DNA from: Mytilus trossulus
Taxonomy: Eukaryota > Mollusca > Bivalvia > Mytilida > Mytilidae
DNA: 64,000 bases
Reading direction: 5' to 3'
Assembly: GCF_036588685.1 (NCBI RefSeq)
Contig: NC_086383.1
Coordinates: 37,394,171-37,458,170 of the forward strand
Shown here: piece by piece, positions 60,021 through 64,000 of the stretch
Layout: each line of letters starts with the position of its first letter
How positions within the stretch are numbered: the stretch's first letter is position 1
The notes under the pieces: generated by a model
Told to the model about the DNA's origin: nothing
The model's database searches: none
The model's input: only the letters and a program-made list of their open reading frames with translations
Made by a program: the position numbers and the translations under genes

Positions 60021-60791
60021 ATGGCTCAAGCTGCGTCTAAAACCTGCGAGATTTGTATGAGTGGCCCTGGGTCACACTATTGTATAGACTGTGAAGAATA
60101 CTATTGTGAAAATTGTAAGTTTGTACATAATAGACAGAAGTTATCGAAAAACCATCAATTTCAGAAAGCCTCCGATCGTATCCCGGAAGGTAAATCGAAA
60201 TGTAGTGAACACAAAGAAGAACTTACCTTAATTTGTAACACATGTAATGCACAGATATGTACAAGTTGTGTGACAGGAAAACACAATGGGCATACATTTT
60301 CCAAGATTGTCGATATACTCCTTCAACTACGTGGAGATAATGAAACGAAACTTCGTGGCAAGACGAATGAAGCAAATCAAAACATAAAGAAGATTGAGGA
60401 AAGCTTGAATGTGCTTGATAATTCCGTTGAGAATGTTATAAAAGACATAAATGATGAAGGCAACATGATTAAACACATGGTTGACAAATCTGTAGCTCAG
60501 ATGATTGCATTGGTAAAAGAACAATCCAAAAAGGAGAAAGACAAACTGATGAATATGTTGTCAGATGCAAAATCCGTGCTTGTTGGTGGACACAACTTAG
60601 ACCGAAAGAGACATGAACTAGATAAGACCCGACAGGATGGAAGTTTGGTACAAAAGATCAATAATCTAAAAGAAGAAATTGACAAACTACATTTAAATTC
60701 TCTTCCAGAGTTTCGCAAAATATCATTTAGTCGTAAATCTGTAGCTGAAGATGACATTAGACAACTGATAGGGACATATAATATTAGGTAA
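60021..60791 (+). CDS. RING-less TRIM-like B-box / coiled-coil protein
   Basis: 256 codons from ATG at 60021. This start (CCACAATGG context) is preferred over an in-frame ATG 45 bases upstream because the zinc module follows directly. Residues 9-45 carry a first B-box-type zinc module (C9, C12, C21, C24, C29, C32, H36, H45). Residues 61-91 carry a canonical B-box 2 (C61, H64, C72, C75, C80, C83, H88, H91). About 105-200 is hydrophilic and heptad-like, a likely coiled coil for dimerisation. There is no RING, so ubiquitin-ligase activity is not expected. Related mollusc proteins often continue into NHL or beta-propeller repeats. Here TAA follows at 60789, inside an AG|GTAAAT donor-like site, so the frame may instead splice to an exon beyond the window. 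Bivalves have large TRIM-like families linked to immunity and signalling; the role here is inferred. Confidence 0.85.
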   Translation: MAQAASKTCEICMSGPGSHYCIDCEEYYCENCKFVHNRQKLSKNHQFQKASDRIPEGKSKCSEHKEELTLICNTCNAQICTSCVTGKHNGHTFSKIVDILLQLRGDNETKLRGKTNEANQNIKKIEESLNVLDNSVENVIKDINDEGNMIKHMVDKSVAQMIALVKEQSKKEKDKLMNMLSDAKSVLVGGHNLDRKRHELDKTRQDGSLVQKINNLKEEIDKLHLNSLPEFRKISFSRKSVAEDDIRQLIGTYNIR

Positions 60792-61469
60792 ATAAAAAAA
60801 ATATGCGATGTCTTTTTAACTGATATATTTTTCATCATTAACCTTGCAAAAATTTAAAATATAGGGGTAAATTATTTTTAAAGTTTATATATACATTGTT
60901 TCAAGAAATGATTGACAAATACACATACCACAACTTAAGATTGATAGCTTGAAACATGCCTACTCTTTTTAAATAGATCTTCAATAAACACGTTCTTTTT
61001 GATAAGTAAAATAAACTATATTGGTAACTACTGACGTTGACAGTGTTTTCCGATTAACGAAGCGTTTAAAGTAATGGAATAACACCGTCCACAAGTAATA
61101 CAAAATATAATTAGATAGTTACTCTCACTTCTCATGCATATCATCCGTACGTATCAGACGATATAACTTGAAGGTAACATTTTTTTTTAATTAGGTCACT
61201 AATATTGCAAAGGTCATCACTGACTAAAATTCGAAAATAAAACCTGATGTTTTTCTAATAATTTTAGTGCTTTTGGTATAGAAGCGTGAACAAGTTAACG
61301 AAAAACATTAATTTGAAATGTAAATAGAGACGTCCTAGTAGTTACTGTTGTATTATACAAACTTTATATTAAAAAAAATCACACGTCACACGTAATCATA
61401 ATACTATTTGCATAGATGACAGATGTAATCATGTAAGTTGTATGTTTTATAAGAAAAAGCAGAGTCGGG
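60792..61469. other. 3' flank or intron of the B-box gene
   Basis: AT-rich with no NHL-like coding sequence. Nothing else recognised. Confidence 0.4.
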
Positions 61470-61640
61470 ATGATTGTTCACATGACAAATCTTAATAAGA
61501 AACCAAATGACACAGCTATTAGTCACTGTACGGTCTTCAACAATAAGCAAATCCCACGTCACACAGTTAGGTATAAAAGGTCCAAACATGACAATAGCAG
61601 AATATATAAACAGACTGTTAAGAAGTCGAAGAATTCTTGC
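61470..61640 (-). repeat. Interspersed repeat, reverse copy
   Basis: ATGACACAGCTATTAGTCAC, TGTACGGTCTTCAACAATAA and GTATAAAAGGTCC are the reverse of blocks in 62560-62835 and 49500-49785. TATAAAAGG is part of the repeat and not evidence of a promoter. Confidence 0.6.
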
Positions 61641-62559
61641 ATTATATTAATACAACTGTATTGAACAGGCCGACATAATGAAGTGAGTTATACAAAACAT
61701 ATGACAAGCACTGCATTGATCATATTGATAACACAATTAATCATAACAGTATATGCATTGATAATAGAAGTAATCACTTTACATTGATTAATATGAAAAC
61801 AAAATATTATCTACAAAAGAGTGTTTTTATAAAGTTAACATCATTATCAAATATTGAAGAATATTTCAAATATCCAAATGTACATTTTATATAATGTTAG
61901 CATACTGTTAAATGATAAGACATATTATGAAACTATGATAGTTTCGTATGTCATTATACTTTATTGAAAAATGACAACAACAGTGTTGTACATTGTACAT
62001 TAGTGTGTTTACCTGTACTTTTATCCTTAATTTCAAATAGTTTTTACATAGTACTTTTACATAGAATTAAATAATTTCAAAATAAATCATGTATTTACAA
62101 ATTATAAAAAACATAAATAAATCAAATCTTTTTGATAGCAATTGTGCACCAGTCCTTGAAATAAAGGAGCAACGCCATGGGCACGTATTCAGATGTTCTG
62201 ATTGTGGGTAAGTTCTTGGAATCAGCCCATCCTTTAGATTAATAATCATACAAAATAAATGCATACAACATAACAAGATATAACTATTCAGTCAAGTAAC
62301 AAATGATTGAAATGAACTAGACATTAAATAAAACATGCACAATCTACAACTTAGTATAGTGTAATATGTATCTACTGTTAAATACCTTTGTTCGAAGTAG
62401 TATTGTTCAGGTAAATACATCAATCAAGTGTTTAACTGACAATAGTTTTAATACCAACTGAGTTTTAAAGTTCTGTCTCATAATTGTACTGTAACACAAC
62501 TGTCCCAGGTAAGGAAGACAGTTTGGGTTCCGCGAACACATTTAACATCGCCACAATCT
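61641..62559. other. No feature recognised
   Basis: AT-rich spacer between two opposed repeat copies. No coding signal. Confidence 0.35.
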
Positions 62560-62835
62560 GTATGTATCTGTTTGTCCCAAGTCAAGAGCTTGTTGCTTGT
62601 TATTCGGTGGTTGCCGGTTGTAGGTGTGTTACATATTGGATTTTCGTTAATTTGTTTTTATAATAATTAGGCCGTTGGTTTTCTAGTTTGAATTGTCTTT
62701 CATGCATTTGTGGTGTCGGGACCTTTTATAGATGACTATTCGTTGTGTTTGGCCGTTGCTCGATGCCGTTTTGGTGACCAATAGCTGTTCATTTCTGTGT
62801 CATGTGGTCATTGGCATACACACCGCATCTGCTTT
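62560..62835 (+). repeat. Interspersed repeat, diverged copy
   Basis: TAGGCCGTTGGTTTTCTAG, GTCGGGACCTTTTATAGATG, GCCGTTGCTCGATGCCG and GGTCATTGGCATACACACCG keep the block order of the 49.5-kb copy. Confidence 0.6.
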
Positions 62836-63138
62836 TGAATATTCGTTTTTAAGACAATTTCTGGTTTGTATTTTGAACTTTTCAGCCGGTTTTAAAGAGG
62901 TTTAGCTGCAATATTTTATTTAGTTGAAAATTGTGTATTAATCCAAGAAAAGAGTATTGTGTAAAATTTTCTGAAAGACTGATATTCACGTTTTATTTTT
63001 TCACTCTAAAAATGAATTTGCTGGTCAAATTATTGTAGTAAACACTACTTCAAAATATACCCAGTATAAGCCACCACACAGAAACAAAAAGATGCACGTC
63101 AGTTTTTTTTTTGAAAGGGGGGAAGGAGAAGTGTCGTC

Positions 63139-63345
63139 AAGTTCGTTACTTATTTATTATTCATTCGTTACTCATTCATTATTTATTAATTTGTTATTAT
63201 TTCTTTTTCCTTATTTGTTACTTATTCTTTTTTCCTTATTCGTTACATATTCGTTACATGTTTTATTTATTAGTTATAATCGTTACCGATTCGTTACATA
63301 TTTGTTTTTACTTATTTGTTTCCTATTTGTTGCCTATCTCGTGTT
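63139..63345. repeat. Degenerate TTATTCGTTAC minisatellite
   Basis: TTATTCGTTAC and close variants (TTACTCATTC, TTCGTTACATA, TTATTTGTTAC) recur about 15 times with small spacing changes. The long overlapping open frames here are an effect of this low-complexity run. Confidence 0.75.
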
Positions 63346-64000
63346 CATTGCTTAGAATTCACTATATGTCCCTCTTTTTGTACGTTACTGCCATATCGTT
63401 GGTAACAGTTCTTGGTTTCAAGAGATTAAATGAAATTTAAGAACGATTGTATCCCTTGTAATGCTCGACTGGTGCCTTTTAAATAATTGTTTCCTTATTT
63501 GCTTGTATCACGTGTTATATGCTGCACATTTAAAAAACAATATTTTCAATTTTAATCTTGTCTCTGGTGTTATAACATGATTAATTTCACTTGACCTGAA
63601 GGGGTTTAATCTGTTTGCTTATTTTACCAGTCCATCTAACAAAAGGTGTGTCGGGATTAACTCATCAATGAAATATCCAGTTATTCGTCCCCTAGCATAC
63701 ACTCAGTTCAATTGTATATCCGTTTAGTGACACTGATAGGTGATTATAAATCAATTATAATTTTAACGGCTATCATACTTATCAAACACATCTTCAAAAA
63801 GACTATCCTTTTCCAAATTAAAACGTTAGCTCTGCCCAATCATTTGAAATATTGGTTATAGCTACCGTCTTAGAGATGAAATAACCCTTTGGCGATAAAA
63901 CACATGTTTCAGCGCTGAAACGATGCTCTGTTACTTATTTTACTTTATTCGCTTCAAATCCGTGAATTATACGTTGGACCTTGATAAAATATCCTCAATT
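63346..64000. other. No feature recognised
   Basis: AT-rich sequence to the end of the window without a gene-like frame or clear repeat. Confidence 0.35.

Noticed and set aside
61560-61590. TATAAAAGG resembling a promoter
   Set aside because: It is a conserved part of a dispersed repeat and has no gene downstream.
63092-63440. Overlapping 87- and 109-codon hydrophobic frames
   Set aside because: They are low-complexity translations of the TTATTCGTTAC minisatellite.
1-64000. tRNA, rRNA, CRISPR or operon-like structures
   Set aside because: No cloverleaf-like B-box/A-box pairs, rRNA segments or spaced direct repeats of CRISPR type were seen. The gene structure is eukaryotic.

Overview
The window looks like nuclear DNA of a bivalve mollusc, most likely a mussel (Mytilus or a close relative). 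It is AT-rich, genes are split by long introns with GT-AG borders, and repeats dominate. One repeat core (GACGAAACGCGCGTCT plus a GTCACTGATGAGTCTTA segment) is one I associate with mussel genomes. The species is inferred from memory of repeat families, not from a database search.

The main gene is on the minus strand, from about 35.74 kb down to at least 3.02 kb. It encodes a secreted protein built from SRCR (scavenger receptor cysteine-rich) domains. A signal-peptide exon (ATG at 35719) is followed by eight exons forming four SRCR domains. Every domain is one 139-nt exon plus one 188-nt exon, 327 nt or 109 codons in all. Each cassette is bounded by phase-1 introns with a phase-2 intron inside, so a whole cassette can be duplicated without breaking the frame. 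That has happened: about 17.16-21.41 kb and 21.42-27.01 kb are tandem copies of one cassette with its introns (SRCR3 and SRCR2). The 3' end of the gene is not certain in this window.

Introns of this gene hold a five-copy ~430-bp tandem array (4.2-6.5 kb); a nearly intact L1/Tx1-like LINE in the gene's own orientation (6.55-10.58 kb, one frameshift); a ~354-bp satellite array present only in duplicate B (24.2-25.2 kb); and four 3'-anchored, 5'-truncated copies of a retroelement at 13.5, 19.9, 28.8 and 30.4 kb. The 19.9-kb copy has a target-site duplication, and the other cassette duplicate supplies the empty site.

From 35.7 to 59.9 kb I see no convincing host gene. This part holds foldback and MITE-like elements (38.4, 42.7, 44.0 and 45.0 kb), a decayed reverse-transcriptase fragment (44.6 kb), diverged local repeats (47-52 kb), a broken Penelope-like reverse transcriptase (52.1-53.6 kb, minus) and a solo LTR with a 4-bp target-site duplication (57.8-58.8 kb). 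That LTR carries an unusual density of heat-shock-element-like pairs.

The second host gene is on the plus strand at 60.02-60.79 kb: a RING-less, TRIM-like protein with two B-box-type zinc-binding modules and a coiled coil. The rest, to 64 kb, holds bivalve-type interspersed repeats and a degenerate TTATTCGTTAC minisatellite. I saw no tRNA, rRNA or CRISPR. Nothing prokaryotic is evident.
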